The position numbers and the translations under genes were made by a program. This document shows, piece by piece, positions 1-10,242 of a stretch of DNA of 64,000 nt (positions within the stretch are counted from its first letter, which is position 1; every line of letters starts with the position of its first letter). Below the pieces are notes generated by a model, which saw only the letters and a program-made list of their open reading frames with translations, searched no databases and was not told the DNA's origin. The DNA is from Rhizobium sp. WSM4643 (GTDB taxonomy: Bacteria > Pseudomonadota > Alphaproteobacteria > Rhizobiales > Rhizobiaceae), in contig NZ_CP104040.1 in the NCBI RefSeq assembly GCF_025152745.1, forward strand, positions 2,852,001 to 2,916,000, given 5' to 3'.

Positions 1-541
1 AGTCGCGACTTTCGTGCTGTTCTACCTGATGACAGTCTTCACGCTCTCCTGGGGCACGACACCCCTGGAAAAGGGCGGGCTCGGTTATACGAGAGAGCAG
101 TTCCTGGTCGTCCAGCTTGTCGGCGTCGTCTTCTTCGGCCTGACGATCCCACTCTCCGGCTGGCTCTCCGACCTCTACTCGCGCCGCCTCATCCTGACGC
201 TGACGACGATTGCCATCGTGATCTTCGGCTTCTTCTACGCGACGCTGTTGACCAGCGGTCTTACAGGCGCTTTCCTGTGCTCGATCATCGGCCTCGCCTT
301 GATGGGCTTCACCTATGGTCCGATCGGCGCTGCCCTTGCCGCTCCCTTCCCGACCATGGTGCGCTATACCGGCGCTTCGATGACCTTCAACCTCGGCGGC
401 ATCTTCGGCGCTTCGCTCGCCCCTTATATCGCCACCTGGCTCGCCACCCATTACAGCCTGGACTATGTCGGCTACTACCTTGCCGCCTCCGCCGTGATCT
501 CGCTGGTCTGCATCCGGCTGTCGGGCCGCGAGGAAGTCTAA
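1..541 (+). CDS. MFS transporter, C-terminal part (5' end outside window)
   Basis: The open frame runs in from the left edge (frame starting at base 2), so the start lies outside the window. About 179 residues are visible, with several hydrophobic helices (for example around FLVVQLVGVVFFGLTI and AIVIFGFFYATLL). The loop GWLSDLYSRR resembles the conserved D-R-x-x-R loop of the major facilitator superfamily, and the layout resembles the metabolite:H+ symporter branch (ShiA/KgtP-like). It should be an inner-membrane solute:proton symporter; the substrate cannot be read from this fragment. The gene ends in a strong rho-independent terminator. Confidence 0.8.
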   Translation, partial: VATFVLFYLMTVFTLSWGTTPLEKGGLGYTREQFLVVQLVGVVFFGLTIPLSGWLSDLYSRRLILTLTTIAIVIFGFFYATLLTSGLTGAFLCSIIGLALMGFTYGPIGAALAAPFPTMVRYTGASMTFNLGGIFGASLAPYIATWLATHYSLDYVGYYLAASAVISLVCIRLSGREEV

Positions 542-565
542 GCCTCGAGCAGCAAGCAAACAACA

Positions 566-598
566 AGCCGCGACTTGCCAATGTCGCGGCTTTTTTAT
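566..598 (+). terminator. Rho-independent terminator of the MFS gene
   Basis: A perfect 9-bp stem (AGCCGCGAC at 566-574 with GTCGCGGCT at 583-591) with an 8-nt loop is followed by a T-rich run, 25 bases after the MFS stop codon. Confidence 0.9.
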
Positions 599-656
599 TG
601 ATGCCGTGGGCACTTCCGGTTAACCGGAACACTCACGGCAAAACGGGGAGCAGATC

Positions 657-1586
657 ATGCGATGCCTCATTACCGGCGCGGCCGGCTTTGTCGGTGGGCC
701 TCTCGTCGAAAGACTGCATGGAGAGCAGATATGCGAGCTTGCGGTAACGACGCGATCTGCGGCCGCCAGCTTCCCGACCTCTGTGCGGCATTTCCCCATC
801 GAGATAACAAGCGAAACCGATTGGACAGCAGTTCTCGAGAGTATCGATGTCATCGTCCATCTCGCCGCTCGTGTTCACATCATGAACGACAGCGCAGCCG
901 ATCCGCTTGCGGAATTTCGTCGGATCAACACCGCCGCTACGTTGAACCTCGCCGAGCAGGCCGCCCGCGCGGGCGTAAAAAGGTTCGTCTTCATCAGCAG
1001 CATCAAGGTCAATGGCGAGGAAAACGATCGACCCTTCCGGCACGACGATACGCCAATGCCGATCGATCCCTATGGCATTTCAAAGTTGGAAAGTGAAATC
1101 GGGCTGCATGAAATTGCCGCCCGAACAGGCATGGAAGTCGTGGTCATTCGCCCGCCGCTCGTCTATGGACGCGGCGCGAGGGGCAATTTCGCCCTGCTCG
1201 TCGGACTTGTCAGGAAGAAGGTACCGCTCCCCTTCGCGTCGCTGAAGAACCGCCGGACGCTAGTCGCGCTTCCAAATCTCGTCGATCTGATCATCACCGG
1301 GATGAAGCATCCCGGCGCAGCCGGCCAGACCTTTCTCGCGGGCGATGGAGAAGATCTTTCGACTCCCGGGCTTATCGAAGGGATTGCCGCAGGTTTGGGC
1401 GTTAAACCGATGCTGCTCCCCTTCCCCCCCGCCTTGTTGCAGATGGGCGCCAGGGTCACCGGAAAGGCCGCGGTCTACCAGCGTCTTTGCGGCTCCCTGC
1501 AGGTCGATATATCCCATGCCCGAGACGTGCTCGGCTGGTCGCCCGTCGTCACGCCGCGCGAAGGCCTGAAGCTTGCGGTGACGTAA
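657..1586 (+). CDS. NAD-dependent epimerase/dehydratase (extended SDR)
   Basis: A protein of 309 residues. The N-terminal Rossmann motif GAAGFVG at residues 7-13 binds NAD(P), and YGISK near residue 142 supplies the catalytic Tyr-x3-Lys. It belongs to the extended short-chain dehydrogenase family with UDP-glucose 4-epimerase-like enzymes, which act on nucleotide sugars. The C-terminal segment LGWSPVVTPREGL is typical of that group. The ATG at 657 has a purine-rich site (ACGGGGAG) just upstream. The gene converges on murB with a 3-bp gap and no visible terminator. The exact sugar substrate is unknown; a role in surface polysaccharide synthesis is an inference. Confidence 0.82.
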   Translation: MRCLITGAAGFVGGPLVERLHGEQICELAVTTRSAAASFPTSVRHFPIEITSETDWTAVLESIDVIVHLAARVHIMNDSAADPLAEFRRINTAATLNLAEQAARAGVKRFVFISSIKVNGEENDRPFRHDDTPMPIDPYGISKLESEIGLHEIAARTGMEVVVIRPPLVYGRGARGNFALLVGLVRKKVPLPFASLKNRRTLVALPNLVDLIITGMKHPGAAGQTFLAGDGEDLSTPGLIEGIAAGLGVKPMLLPFPPALLQMGARVTGKAAVYQRLCGSLQVDISHARDVLGWSPVVTPREGLKLAVT

Positions 1587-1589
1587 CCG

Positions 1590-2564
1590 TTACTCGCTCG
1601 TCACGCCATGGAACGGACGCACTTCGCGGCCGGGCATAAAGACGCCGAGGCGTTTGATTTCCCATTCGAGCTTGATGCCGTCTTTTTCGAAGACCTCGCG
1701 ACGCACCTGTTCGCCGAGATATTCGAGGTCGTAGCCGGTTGCCTGCCCCATGTTGATCATGAAGTTGCAGTGAAGCGACGACATCTGCGCTCCGCCGATG
1801 ACGAGGCCGCGGCAGCCTGCCTCGTCGATCAGTTTCCAGGCCGAATGGCCGGTCGGGTTTTTGAAGGTCGAGCCGCCGGTCTTTTCGCGAACCGGCTGCA
1901 CCGTCTCGCGGTGATTGCGCACCGCGTCCATCTCGGCGCGGATCTGCGCGCGCTCTTCCGGATAGCCCTCGAACAGCACGGAGGTGAAGATCAGATCTGT
2001 CGATGCGGTCGAATGCCGGTAGGAGTAGCCCATCTCGGCATTGGAAAGCACATGCTTATCGCCCTTGCGGTCGACCGCATGGACTTCGATCAGCCGCTCG
2101 CGCGTCTCCACGCCGTTAGCCCCGGCATTCATGCGCGCCGCGCCGCCGATGCCGCCGGGAATGCCGTAGAGGAAATGAAAGCCGCCGATGCCGTTGTCCA
2201 TCGCCATCGCCGCCACATGCTTATCCGGGCAGATGGCGCCGGCGAGAATCCGGTTTTCGCCGGCGAGCTCGACGAAGCCGAACCCCTTGGCCGACAGGCG
2301 CAGCACGACGCCCGGAATGCCGCCGTCGCGTACCAGGATGTTGGAGCCGACGCCGACCACCGTCAGCGGCACCTCTTCCGGCAATATCTTCAGGAAGGCG
2401 ATGAGATCGTCGATGTCATGCGGCTGGAACATCAGCTCGGCCAGACCGCCGGCCCTGAACCAGGTGACACGATCCATCGGGGCATCCGGCGTGATACGGC
2501 CGCGGATATCCTTTACACCGTCTCCGAGAGACGCGAGAAGCTTTTCCCCATTCACCTGTTTCAT
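1590..2564 (-). CDS. murB: UDP-N-acetylenolpyruvoylglucosamine reductase MurB
   Basis: A protein of 324 residues. MurB is the FAD/NADPH enzyme that reduces UDP-GlcNAc-enolpyruvate to UDP-MurNAc in the cytoplasm. Visible markers are the FAD-binding stretch [13 protein letters not shown], the [17 protein letters not shown] segment, YSYRHS around the substrate Tyr, and the C-terminal GGSTFKNP loop holding the catalytic Ser. It appears to be the short type II form. Its ATG overlaps the murC stop by 4 bp, so it is translationally coupled. It is the last gene of the dcw block here: a convergent epimerase gene follows, and ddl/ftsQ are absent. Confidence 0.97.
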   Translation of the reverse strand: MKQVNGEKLLASLGDGVKDIRGRITPDAPMDRVTWFRAGGLAELMFQPHDIDDLIAFLKILPEEVPLTVVGVGSNILVRDGGIPGVVLRLSAKGFGFVELAGENRILAGAICPDKHVAAMAMDNGIGGFHFLYGIPGGIGGAARMNAGANGVETRERLIEVHAVDRKGDKHVLSNAEMGYSYRHSTASTDLIFTSVLFEGYPEERAQIRAEMDAVRNHRETVQPVREKTGGSTFKNPTGHSAWKLIDEAGCRGLVIGGAQMSSLHCNFMINMGQATGYDLEYLGEQVRREVFEKDGIKLEWEIKRLGVFMPGREVRPFHGVTSE

Positions 2565-3976
2565 ACGGACTTTCCCGATAGGCCTTCCAGTTGCTTGGGC
2601 AGCGCCGCCGCCCAGGATGTAATGCTCCCAGCCCCCAACAGAACCACGAAATCGCCAGGCTTTGCAACCTCCGCGACCATCTGCGGCAAAAGCTCCGCCG
2701 AGCTTAGAAAGCGGGCGTCGCGATGGCCGCCGGATTTGATGCGCGAGACCAGCGACACGGAATCGATACCCTCGATCGGATCCTCGCCCGCCGCATAGAC
2801 GGGTGCCAGGAAGATGCTGTCGGCATCGTTGAAGCAGGCGGCGAATTCCTCGAACAGGCTCGCAAGACGGCTAAAGCGATGCGGCTGGTGGACGGCGATG
2901 ACACGCCCCTTGCAGGATTCTCGGGCGGCGCGCAGCACCGCCTTGATCTCGACGGGATGGTGGCCGTAATCATCGAATATCTGCACGCCGTTCCACTCAC
3001 CGGTCAGCGTGAAACGGCGCTTGACGCCACCGAAGGAGGCAAGCCCCTTGGCGATATCGGCGCTCGATATGCCGAGCCGGTTGGCAACCGCGATCGCCGC
3101 CGTTGCGTTGGAAATATTATGGCGCCCCGGCATCGGCATGACCAGCCCCTTGAGCTCGATAACCTGGCCGGTGCGGCGGCGACGGATTTGGACGTCAAAG
3201 ATCGAGCGCGTGCCGTCGATGCGCACATTCATGAAACGCACGTCGGCCTGCGGGTTTTCGCCATAGGTGATGATCTTGCGATCCTCGATGCGGCCGACCA
3301 ACGACTGCACCTCGGGATGGTCGAGGCACATGACGCCGAACCCGTAGAACGGCACATTCTCGACGAACTGCCGGAAGGCGGCGCGCACGGCGTCGAAATT
3401 GCCGTAATGGTCGAGATGTTCCGGGTCGATATTGGTAATGACCGCGACATCGGCAGGAAGCTTCAGGAAGGTGCCGTCCGATTCATCGGCCTCGACCACC
3501 ATCCACTCGCCCTCGCCCATGCGGGCATTGGTGCCGTAGGCATTGATGATGCCGCCATTGATGACGGTCGGATCAAGTCCGCCGGCTTCGAGCAGCGCGG
3601 CAACCAGCGACGTGGTCGTCGTCTTGCCATGCGTGCCGCCGATGGCGATCGCATTGCGGAAGCGCATCAACTCGGCCAGCATCTCGGCGCGGCGCACCAC
3701 CGGCAGCAGCTTTTCGCGCGCGGCGATGAGTTCCGGATTGCTCTTCTTGATCGCCGTCGAGACGACGACGACTTCGGCCTCACCCAGGTTTTCGGCTCGG
3801 TGACCGACAAACACTTCGATGCCCTTGTCGCGCAGGCGCTGGACATTGGCGCTGTCGGCCTGATCCGATCCCTGCACCTTATGGCCGAGATTGTGCAGCA
3901 CCTCGGCAATGCCGCTCATGCCGATGCCACCTATGCCGATGAAATGGACGAGGCCGATCGTCTTCGGCAGTTTCAT
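2561..3976 (-). CDS. murC: UDP-N-acetylmuramate--L-alanine ligase MurC
   Basis: A protein of 471 residues that joins L-alanine to UDP-MurNAc using ATP, the first step of stem-peptide assembly. The N-terminal nucleotide-sugar domain has [14 protein letters not shown], the ATPase P-loop is [10 protein letters not shown] near residue 115, and the central domain holds [13 protein letters not shown] and DDYGHHPVE, all classical MurC signatures. Length is normal. The start overlaps the murG stop by 4 bp and the stop overlaps the murB start by 4 bp. Confidence 0.98.
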   Translation of the reverse strand: MKLPKTIGLVHFIGIGGIGMSGIAEVLHNLGHKVQGSDQADSANVQRLRDKGIEVFVGHRAENLGEAEVVVVSTAIKKSNPELIAAREKLLPVVRRAEMLAELMRFRNAIAIGGTHGKTTTTSLVAALLEAGGLDPTVINGGIINAYGTNARMGEGEWMVVEADESDGTFLKLPADVAVITNIDPEHLDHYGNFDAVRAAFRQFVENVPFYGFGVMCLDHPEVQSLVGRIEDRKIITYGENPQADVRFMNVRIDGTRSIFDVQIRRRRTGQVIELKGLVMPMPGRHNISNATAAIAVANRLGISSADIAKGLASFGGVKRRFTLTGEWNGVQIFDDYGHHPVEIKAVLRAARESCKGRVIAVHQPHRFSRLASLFEEFAACFNDADSIFLAPVYAAGEDPIEGIDSVSLVSRIKSGGHRDARFLSSAELLPQMVAEVAKPGDFVVLLGAGSITSWAAALPKQLEGLSGKSV

Positions 3977-5097
3977 GCGCGTGTCCTCTTGAATTCTGCA
4001 ATTGTCCGTCTGGCGGCAATAGCCTCAACCATGTCGGCAAGCAAGTTCGCTGCATCGGGTTTCCCGGCGCGTTTCGCCGCCGCCGCCATGTGCAAAAGCT
4101 TTTCCGGATCGTTCATGACAGCCGTCAGGATCGCTGCGATCTTCTCCGGCGAAAGCTCCGACTGGGCGATCACCTTTGCCCCGCCGGTCGCAGCAAGTGC
4201 CGCCGCATTCGCCGCCTGATCGTGATCGAGAGCGTGCGGGTAAGGCACGAGCACGGCAGGCCGGCCGATGACGGAGATTTCCGAAACCGTCGAGGCGCCC
4301 GAACGGCAGATGACGAGATGCGCCCTCGCCAGCCTCTCGGCCATGTCGGTAAAGAAGGGGGCGATATCGGCTCCCATCTCCAGCTTGGCGACGCAGCCGC
4401 TGACCATTTCCATATCCTCGGGACGCACCTGCTGGGTGATGCGCAGGCGCACGCGAAGCGCCTCGTCGAGCAGGCTGATCGCCGTCGGCAGCGCCTTGGA
4501 GAAATATTGCGCGCCCTGGCTGCCGCCGAAGACGACGAGGTTGAAGGCCTCGCCGGGATGCGACGGCGTGTACGGCACCTCGGCCGCAGCGATGATCGCC
4601 GGGCGGACCGGATTGCCCGTCGTCACCGTCTTGTCTGGAGAGGCAGCGCCTCCCTCCGGCAGGAACCCGCCGGCGATGGCCTGCACGCGGGTTGCCAGGG
4701 CCTTGTTGGCGCGCCCCATCACCGCATTCTGCTCGTGGATCATCGAGGGCACGCCGAGCCGGGTGGCGGCGAGCAGCGGCGGCACGGTGGGATAACCACC
4801 GAAACCAACGACGATGATCGGCCGCAACCGCTGGATCAGTTTCTTCGCCGCCCGCATGCCGCTCCAGAGCGTCCATAGCGAGCGGGCGACAGCAACCGGG
4901 TTCTTCGAGCCGATCGTCGCCGACGGTACGACATGGATTTCCTCGGCCGGGAACTTGCCGGCATAGCGCTCAGCCCGGCTGTCCGTGACGAGATGCACCG
5001 AATAGCCGCGCTCCTTCAGCTTGAAGGCCAGCGCCTCCGCCGGGAACACATGGCCGCCGGTTCCCCCGGCGGCAAGCAGCACGATGCCTTTGCTCAT
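3973..5097 (-). CDS. murG: UDP-GlcNAc:undecaprenyl-PP-MurNAc-pentapeptide transferase MurG
   Basis: A protein of 374 residues. This GT28 glycosyltransferase makes lipid II from lipid I on the inner face of the membrane. The N-terminal glycine loop [23 protein letters not shown] and [12 protein letters not shown] are conserved membrane/acceptor-side motifs. [12 protein letters not shown] and the C-terminal [11 protein letters not shown] plus [14 protein letters not shown] form the UDP-GlcNAc site. It lies between ftsW (6-bp gap) and murC (4-bp overlap) in the usual dcw order. Confidence 0.97.
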   Translation of the reverse strand: MSKGIVLLAAGGTGGHVFPAEALAFKLKERGYSVHLVTDSRAERYAGKFPAEEIHVVPSATIGSKNPVAVARSLWTLWSGMRAAKKLIQRLRPIIVVGFGGYPTVPPLLAATRLGVPSMIHEQNAVMGRANKALATRVQAIAGGFLPEGGAASPDKTVTTGNPVRPAIIAAAEVPYTPSHPGEAFNLVVFGGSQGAQYFSKALPTAISLLDEALRVRLRITQQVRPEDMEMVSGCVAKLEMGADIAPFFTDMAERLARAHLVICRSGASTVSEISVIGRPAVLVPYPHALDHDQAANAAALAATGGAKVIAQSELSPEKIAAILTAVMNDPEKLLHMAAAAKRAGKPDAANLLADMVEAIAARRTIAEFKRTRA

Positions 5098-5103
5098 AGT
5101 CTT

Positions 5104-6258
5104 CTACTCCGCCGGCATGCCGTGCGGGACGCGGAAGAGGCTCCGGTCCTGCGCCCGTTTTTCCGGTCGATGGCGCGTCAGCGCCAGAATGAAGCCGGCG
5201 GTGACGCAGATCGCGACCATAGACGAGCCGCCGTAGGAAATCAGCGGCAGCGTCATGCCCTTCGCCGGCAGCAATTCGAGATTGACGCCGATATTGATGA
5301 TCGACTGAATGCCCATCTGCAGCACCAGGCCGGCGACGGCGAAACGGTTGAAGTCGTTGCGCTCGCGATAGGCATGCGACAGGCCGCGGAGCACCAGCAC
5401 GGTAAACAGCGCAACGAGCGCCATGCAGAAGACGATGCCGAATTCCTCGGCCGCGACCGAGAAGATGAAGTCGGTATGCGCATCCGGGATGATGCGCTTG
5501 ACGATCCCCTCGCCCGGTCCTTGGCCGAACCAGTTGCCGCGGATGATCGCCTCGCGCGCGGTGTCGATCTGGAACGTGTCGCCTTCGCCGGTCATGAATT
5601 TGTCTATGCGCAACGCAACGTGCGGGAAGACGTAGTAGGCGCTGAGCAGGCCGCCGGCGCCGCCGATACCGAGCAGCATGATCCAGATCCATGGCATGCC
5701 GGCCATGAAGAACATCCCGCCCCAGACGGCCGTGGTCAGGATGGTCTGGCCGAGGTCCGGCTGCGCGATGAGAAGGGCTGCGACGATGCCGAACAGAATG
5801 ATGGCAAAGAGATTGCCGGGGATCTCCGGCTGGCGCGCATGTTCGGCAAACAGCCAGGCGCAGACCACGACGAAGGCGGGCTTCATGAATTCCGATGGCT
5901 GGATGGAAAGGCCGGCGATCCAGATCCAGCGCCTGCCACCCTTGACCTCCTGCCCGACGAACAGCACCAGTACCATCATCGCGACCGAGACGATCAGGAT
6001 CAGGATCGCGGTTCGCCGCACCTGGCGCGGCGTCAGGAACGACAGCCCGAGCATGACGCCGATCGAGGGGATCATGAAGGCCGCATGGCGCTTGACGAAG
6101 TGGAAAGGCTCGAGCCCGATGCGTTCGGCGACCGCAGGAGATGCCGCGAACGACAGCATGAATCCGATACCCATCAGGAAGATGAACATTGCCAGGAAGA
6201 AGCGGTCGATGGTCCAGAACCAATCGGCCAGAGGCCCACGTTCCGCGCGGCTTACCAT
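5104..6258 (-). CDS. ftsW: Division-specific peptidoglycan glycosyltransferase FtsW
   Basis: A protein of 384 residues, almost wholly hydrophobic, consistent with about ten membrane segments. FtsW is the SEDS-family polymerase that works with FtsI at the division septum. The loop after KPAF and the C-terminal LPLISYGGSSM are SEDS signatures. The gene starts one base after the murD stop and ends 6 bp before murG, so it is embedded in the Mur operon. The dcw context favours FtsW over its paralogue RodA. Confidence 0.95.
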   Translation of the reverse strand: MVSRAERGPLADWFWTIDRFFLAMFIFLMGIGFMLSFAASPAVAERIGLEPFHFVKRHAAFMIPSIGVMLGLSFLTPRQVRRTAILILIVSVAMMVLVLFVGQEVKGGRRWIWIAGLSIQPSEFMKPAFVVVCAWLFAEHARQPEIPGNLFAIILFGIVAALLIAQPDLGQTILTTAVWGGMFFMAGMPWIWIMLLGIGGAGGLLSAYYVFPHVALRIDKFMTGEGDTFQIDTAREAIIRGNWFGQGPGEGIVKRIIPDAHTDFIFSVAAEEFGIVFCMALVALFTVLVLRGLSHAYRERNDFNRFAVAGLVLQMGIQSIINIGVNLELLPAKGMTLPLISYGGSSMVAICVTAGFILALTRHRPEKRAQDRSLFRVPHGMPAE

Positions 6259-6259
6259 G

Positions 6260-7672
6260 TCATTTCTCTCCTGTTGCCGGACCGATCAGCATCGCAATCC
6301 CGTCAAGCGCCGCCACGTGGCCGACGAAGGCTTCACCCCTGACTTCGAAATTCTTATACTGGTCGAAGCTTGCGCAAGCCGGGGATAACATCACGGCCGA
6401 AGCGGCGCTCTCGTCGCGTTCGGCATCGGCGGCCGCATGCGCGACGGCGCGCTCCAGCGTGTCCGATATTTCGTAAGGAACAGCCTCGCCGAGCGTCGCG
6501 GCGAATTCCGCCGCCGCCTCGCCGATCAGATAGGCCTTGGCGATGCGCGGAAAATAGGGAGCGAGCGTCGTAATGCCGCCAGCCTTCGGCAGGCCGCCGG
6601 CGATCCAGTAGATGCGATCATAGCTCGAAAGGGCCGGCGCCGCAGCATCGGCATTGGTCGCCTTGGAATCATTGACGAAAACGACGCGGCCACGCTGCCC
6701 GACCGGCTGCATGCGGTGCTTGAGGCCGGGGAACGAGGCGAGGCCGGCGCGGATCTCTTCGGCGGAAACTCCGACGGCGAGGCAGGCAGCGACGGCTGCA
6801 GCGGCGTTCTGCGCATTGTGGCTGCCGCGCAGCGTCTGGATGCCGTCGAGATCGACGAAAGGCAGCATCGCGCCGCCGGCGGCCTGGATCAGCTTGGTGC
6901 CCTCGGCATAAATGCCGTCGGCCACGACGTTGCGGCGCGAGATGCGGACCACCTTGACGCCCGCCCGCTCGACGCGGTCGGCAATCAGCGCCGAATGGCT
7001 GTCGTCGATGCCGACGATTGCGACGTCGCTGCCGGCGACCAGCCGTTCCTTGATGTCGGCATAATGCTGCATAGTGCCGTGACGGTCGAGATGATCGGGC
7101 GTCAGGTTGAGCAGGATGCCGGCCGACGGGTCCAGCGTCGGCGCCAGATCGATCTGATAGGAGGAGCATTCGACGACGTAATAGCGCTCGGCCTTTGGCG
7201 GATCGAGCGTCAGCACCGCCGTGCCGATATTGCCGCCGAGCTGCGTGTCGTAGCCTGATGATTTCAAGATATGGGCGATCAGTGCCGTCGTCGTCGATTT
7301 GCCGTTGGTGCCTGTTATGGCGATGAAAGGGCAATCCGGCGCATGGGCGCGGCGCTCGCGCACGAAGAGCTCGACGTCGCCGACGATATCGACGCCGGCC
7401 GCGCGGGCAAGATCGACAGTCCAGTGCGGCTTCGGATGGGTGAGCGGCACGCCGGGCGACAGCACGAACAGCGCCTGCTGGCTCCAGTCGATGCTGTGCA
7501 GGTCCTCCGTCCTGATGCCTTCAGCCACGGCCTTGGCGACGCTGTCTGGATTGTCGTCCCAGGCGGTCACCTCGGCACCGCCTGATATCAGCGCCCGGGC
7601 GGTGGCAAAGCCGGAGCCGCCGAGCCCGAAGAGCGCGACCTTCCTATCCTTGAGCGTCGTGACCGGGATCAT
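6260..7672 (-). CDS. murD: UDP-N-acetylmuramoylalanine--D-glutamate ligase MurD
   Basis: A protein of 470 residues that adds D-glutamate to UDP-MurNAc-L-Ala. The N-terminal Rossmann-like loop is [14 protein letters not shown], the P-loop [13 protein letters not shown] sits near residue 118, [13 protein letters not shown] carries the metal/ATP residues, and [14 protein letters not shown] is the C-terminal domain signature. A 7-bp gap follows mraY and a 1-bp gap precedes ftsW. Confidence 0.97.
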   Translation of the reverse strand: MIPVTTLKDRKVALFGLGGSGFATARALISGGAEVTAWDDNPDSVAKAVAEGIRTEDLHSIDWSQQALFVLSPGVPLTHPKPHWTVDLARAAGVDIVGDVELFVRERRAHAPDCPFIAITGTNGKSTTTALIAHILKSSGYDTQLGGNIGTAVLTLDPPKAERYYVVECSSYQIDLAPTLDPSAGILLNLTPDHLDRHGTMQHYADIKERLVAGSDVAIVGIDDSHSALIADRVERAGVKVVRISRRNVVADGIYAEGTKLIQAAGGAMLPFVDLDGIQTLRGSHNAQNAAAAVAACLAVGVSAEEIRAGLASFPGLKHRMQPVGQRGRVVFVNDSKATNADAAAPALSSYDRIYWIAGGLPKAGGITTLAPYFPRIAKAYLIGEAAAEFAATLGEAVPYEISDTLERAVAHAAADAERDESAASAVMLSPACASFDQYKNFEVRGEAFVGHVAALDGIAMLIGPATGEK

Positions 7673-7679
7673 CGCTGCC

Positions 7680-8780
7680 TCACCGGAGCTTCAGCGTCGA
7701 GAGGCCAAGCATCGCAAGACCGACGGCGACGATCCAGAAGCGGATCACCACCTGGCTCTCGGTCCAGCCCTTCTTCTCGAAGTGATGATGGATCGGCGCC
7801 ATCAGGAAGACGCGCCGGCCGGTCATCTTGAAGAAACCGACCTGGATGATGACCGACAGCGTCTCGATGACGAAGAGGCCGCCGATGATCGCCATGACGA
7901 TCTCGTGCTTGGTGGCGACGGCGACGGTGCCGATCGTGCCGCCGAGTGCCAGCGACCCAGTGTCGCCCATGAAAATGGCGGCCGGCGGCGCGTTGAACCA
8001 GAGGAAGCCGAGGCCGGCGCCGATGACGGCGCCGAGCACGACGGCGAGCTCGCCGGTGCCGGGCACGAAATTGATCTGCAGGTAGTTCGCAAACACCACG
8101 TTGCCGGCGAGATAGGCGATGACGCCGAAGGAGGCGGCGGCGATCATCACAGGCACGATGGCAAGCCCGTCGAGACCGTCGGTCAGATTGACGGCATTGC
8201 CGGCGCCGACAATGACGAAGCCGCCGAAGACGACGAACATGATGCCGATATTGATCATGAAGTCCTTGAAGAACGGAAAGGCGATCGAGGAGCCGAAGGT
8301 CGAGCCGGCAATCCCCGAGGCAAGAGCGGTGCGCATCATGAAATAGACGGCGATGCCGGCGATGACGAATTCGATGCCGAGACGCGCCTTGCCCGAAAAG
8401 CCCATATGGCTCTGCTTCGTGACCTTAAGGTAATCGTCGTAGAAGCCGATCGCGCCGAAGCCCAGCGTCACCAGCAGCGTGGCGACGACATAGACGTTGG
8501 AAAGATCGGCCCAGAGCAGCGATGCGCCGATGATGCCGGCGAGGATCATCAGCCCGCCCATGGTCGGCGTGCCGGCCTTCTTGAAATGCGTCTGCGGCCC
8601 GTCGGCGCGGATCGGCTGGCCCTTGCCTTGGCGGATGCGCAGCGAATTGATGATCGTCGGCCCGAACAGGAAGACGATCAGCGCTGAGGTGAAGAGAGCG
8701 GCCCCCGTGCGGAAGGTAATATATCTGAACAAATTCAGAAATTTGAAATATTCCGACAGTTCGACAAGCCAGATCAGCAT
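7680..8780 (-). CDS. mraY: Phospho-N-acetylmuramoyl-pentapeptide transferase MraY
   Basis: A protein of 366 residues with about ten hydrophobic segments. MraY transfers phospho-MurNAc-pentapeptide to undecaprenyl phosphate, giving lipid I. The signatures are PTMGGLMIL, the aspartate pair in [22 protein letters not shown] and [12 protein letters not shown], with the C-terminal MAPIHHHFE histidine cluster. It sits between murF (22-bp gap) and murD (7-bp gap). Confidence 0.98.
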   Translation of the reverse strand: MLIWLVELSEYFKFLNLFRYITFRTGAALFTSALIVFLFGPTIINSLRIRQGKGQPIRADGPQTHFKKAGTPTMGGLMILAGIIGASLLWADLSNVYVVATLLVTLGFGAIGFYDDYLKVTKQSHMGFSGKARLGIEFVIAGIAVYFMMRTALASGIAGSTFGSSIAFPFFKDFMINIGIMFVVFGGFVIVGAGNAVNLTDGLDGLAIVPVMIAAASFGVIAYLAGNVVFANYLQINFVPGTGELAVVLGAVIGAGLGFLWFNAPPAAIFMGDTGSLALGGTIGTVAVATKHEIVMAIIGGLFVIETLSVIIQVGFFKMTGRRVFLMAPIHHHFEKKGWTESQVVIRFWIVAVGLAMLGLSTLKLR

Positions 8781-8802
8781 TCAGGTCCCCTTGTTTACCC
8801 GA

Positions 8803-10242
8803 TCAAAATTCGCGTTGCGTGTCGGCAAATGGCGGGAACTTGTCAAGGAGCGCGGCGACGATCTTGCCGAAACCGATGCCCAGAGACGATTTCACCATCA
8901 ACACGTCGCCCGGCGCGACCGAGTTCAACACATAGTCCGTCAATTCGCTCGTGTTCTCGCGATATTCGACATGGACGCTTTCCGGCAACGATTCCTTGAG
9001 TGTTGCCATCTCGGCTCCGGCCAGCCAGACATGTTCGATACCGGCGGCAAGCAGCGGCACCGCAAGATCGGTATGGACCTTCTGCGCATAGTCGCCCATC
9101 TCAAGCATGTCGCCGAGCACGGCGATACGGCGTCCGCGGCCGGTCGGCTCGGAAGCCGCCAGCAGCGCGATCGCCGCGCGCATCGAGGACGGATTGGCAT
9201 TGTAGCTCTCGTCGATCAGCGTGAAGCTGCCGCTGCCGCTGCCGATCGAAAGCCGGTGGCGCTTGCCCCTGCCCTTTTCCGGCTTCAGCGTCGCAAGCGC
9301 TTCGATCGCCTTCTGCATATCGGCGCCGACGATCCTGACGACGCCGAGCGCTGCGAGCGCATTCTCGGCGATATGGCGGCCCGGCGCGCCGAGCGCAACT
9401 TCCAGCGTCTCGCCGCCGATCGTCAGCCACAGCGTCGAATTCTCGTCGGAGCCATTGAATTCTGCGAGCCGGAATTCGGCCTTGGCATGCTGGCCGAAGG
9501 AATGGATATGCTCGATGCCGTGTGATTGCGCCGTGCGGTCGAGGAAATTGAACTGGTCGTTGTCGCGGTTGAGCACGACATGTCCACCGGGTTCGAGCCC
9601 CTCGAATATCTCGGCCTTGGCGGCGGCGATTTCCTTGATATTCTTGAAATTGCCGAGATGCGCCGGCGCGATCGTCGTGATGATGGCGACATCGGGACGG
9701 ATCATCGCCACCAGCGGCCGGATCTCGCCGGGATGGTTCATTCCGACTTCGAAGACGCCGTAATCCGTATCCTCAGGCATGCGTGCCAGCGTCAGCGGCA
9801 CGCCCCAATGATTATTGAAGGAGGCGACGGAGGCGTGCACCTTGCCGGAGGGCGACAGCACATGCCGCAGCATTTCCTTGGTGGTCGTCTTTCCCACAGA
9901 TCCCGTCACCGCGATGATCTGGGCCTTTGAGCGCTCGCGCGAGGCAAGGCCGAGCCGGCCGAGTGCCGCGAGCACGTCTTCCACGACGATCATCGGCACC
10001 GTCAGCCGACCCATGGCGGGAAGCCTCGCCTCGCTGACGACGAGAAGGGAGGCACCGTTCGCCATCGCCATCGATGCGTAGTCGTGACCGTCGACACGGT
10101 CGCCCTTGATCGCGAAGAAGGCTTCGCCTAGCGAAATCGAACGGCTGTCGATGGAGATGCCGGTGATTCCTTCGGGCGGAGTGCCGAAGGGGCGCCCCGC
10201 CATCGCTGCGATCATGTCTTCGGTCGTCCAGAGCCAACTCAA
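8803..10242 (-). CDS. murF: UDP-N-acetylmuramoyl-tripeptide--D-alanyl-D-alanine ligase MurF
   Basis: A protein of 479 residues that attaches the D-Ala-D-Ala dipeptide to the UDP-MurNAc-tripeptide. It has the ISIDSRSI N-terminal motif, the P-loop [13 protein letters not shown] near residue 113, the MNHPGEI segment, and [13 protein letters not shown] in the C-terminal domain. The ATG overlaps the murE stop by 4 bp (ATGA), which points to coupled translation. Confidence 0.97.
   Translation of the reverse strand: MSWLWTTEDMIAAMAGRPFGTPPEGITGISIDSRSISLGEAFFAIKGDRVDGHDYASMAMANGASLLVVSEARLPAMGRLTVPMIVVEDVLAALGRLGLASRERSKAQIIAVTGSVGKTTTKEMLRHVLSPSGKVHASVASFNNHWGVPLTLARMPEDTDYGVFEVGMNHPGEIRPLVAMIRPDVAIITTIAPAHLGNFKNIKEIAAAKAEIFEGLEPGGHVVLNRDNDQFNFLDRTAQSHGIEHIHSFGQHAKAEFRLAEFNGSDENSTLWLTIGGETLEVALGAPGRHIAENALAALGVVRIVGADMQKAIEALATLKPEKGRGKRHRLSIGSGSGSFTLIDESYNANPSSMRAAIALLAASEPTGRGRRIAVLGDMLEMGDYAQKVHTDLAVPLLAAGIEHVWLAGAEMATLKESLPESVHVEYRENTSELTDYVLNSVAPGDVLMVKSSLGIGFGKIVAALLDKFPPFADTQREF

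Noticed and set aside
1608..9525. Several long open frames on the plus strand opposite the mur genes
   Set aside because: They are typical shadow frames in GC-rich DNA, low in recognisable domains and fully antisense to certain genes.
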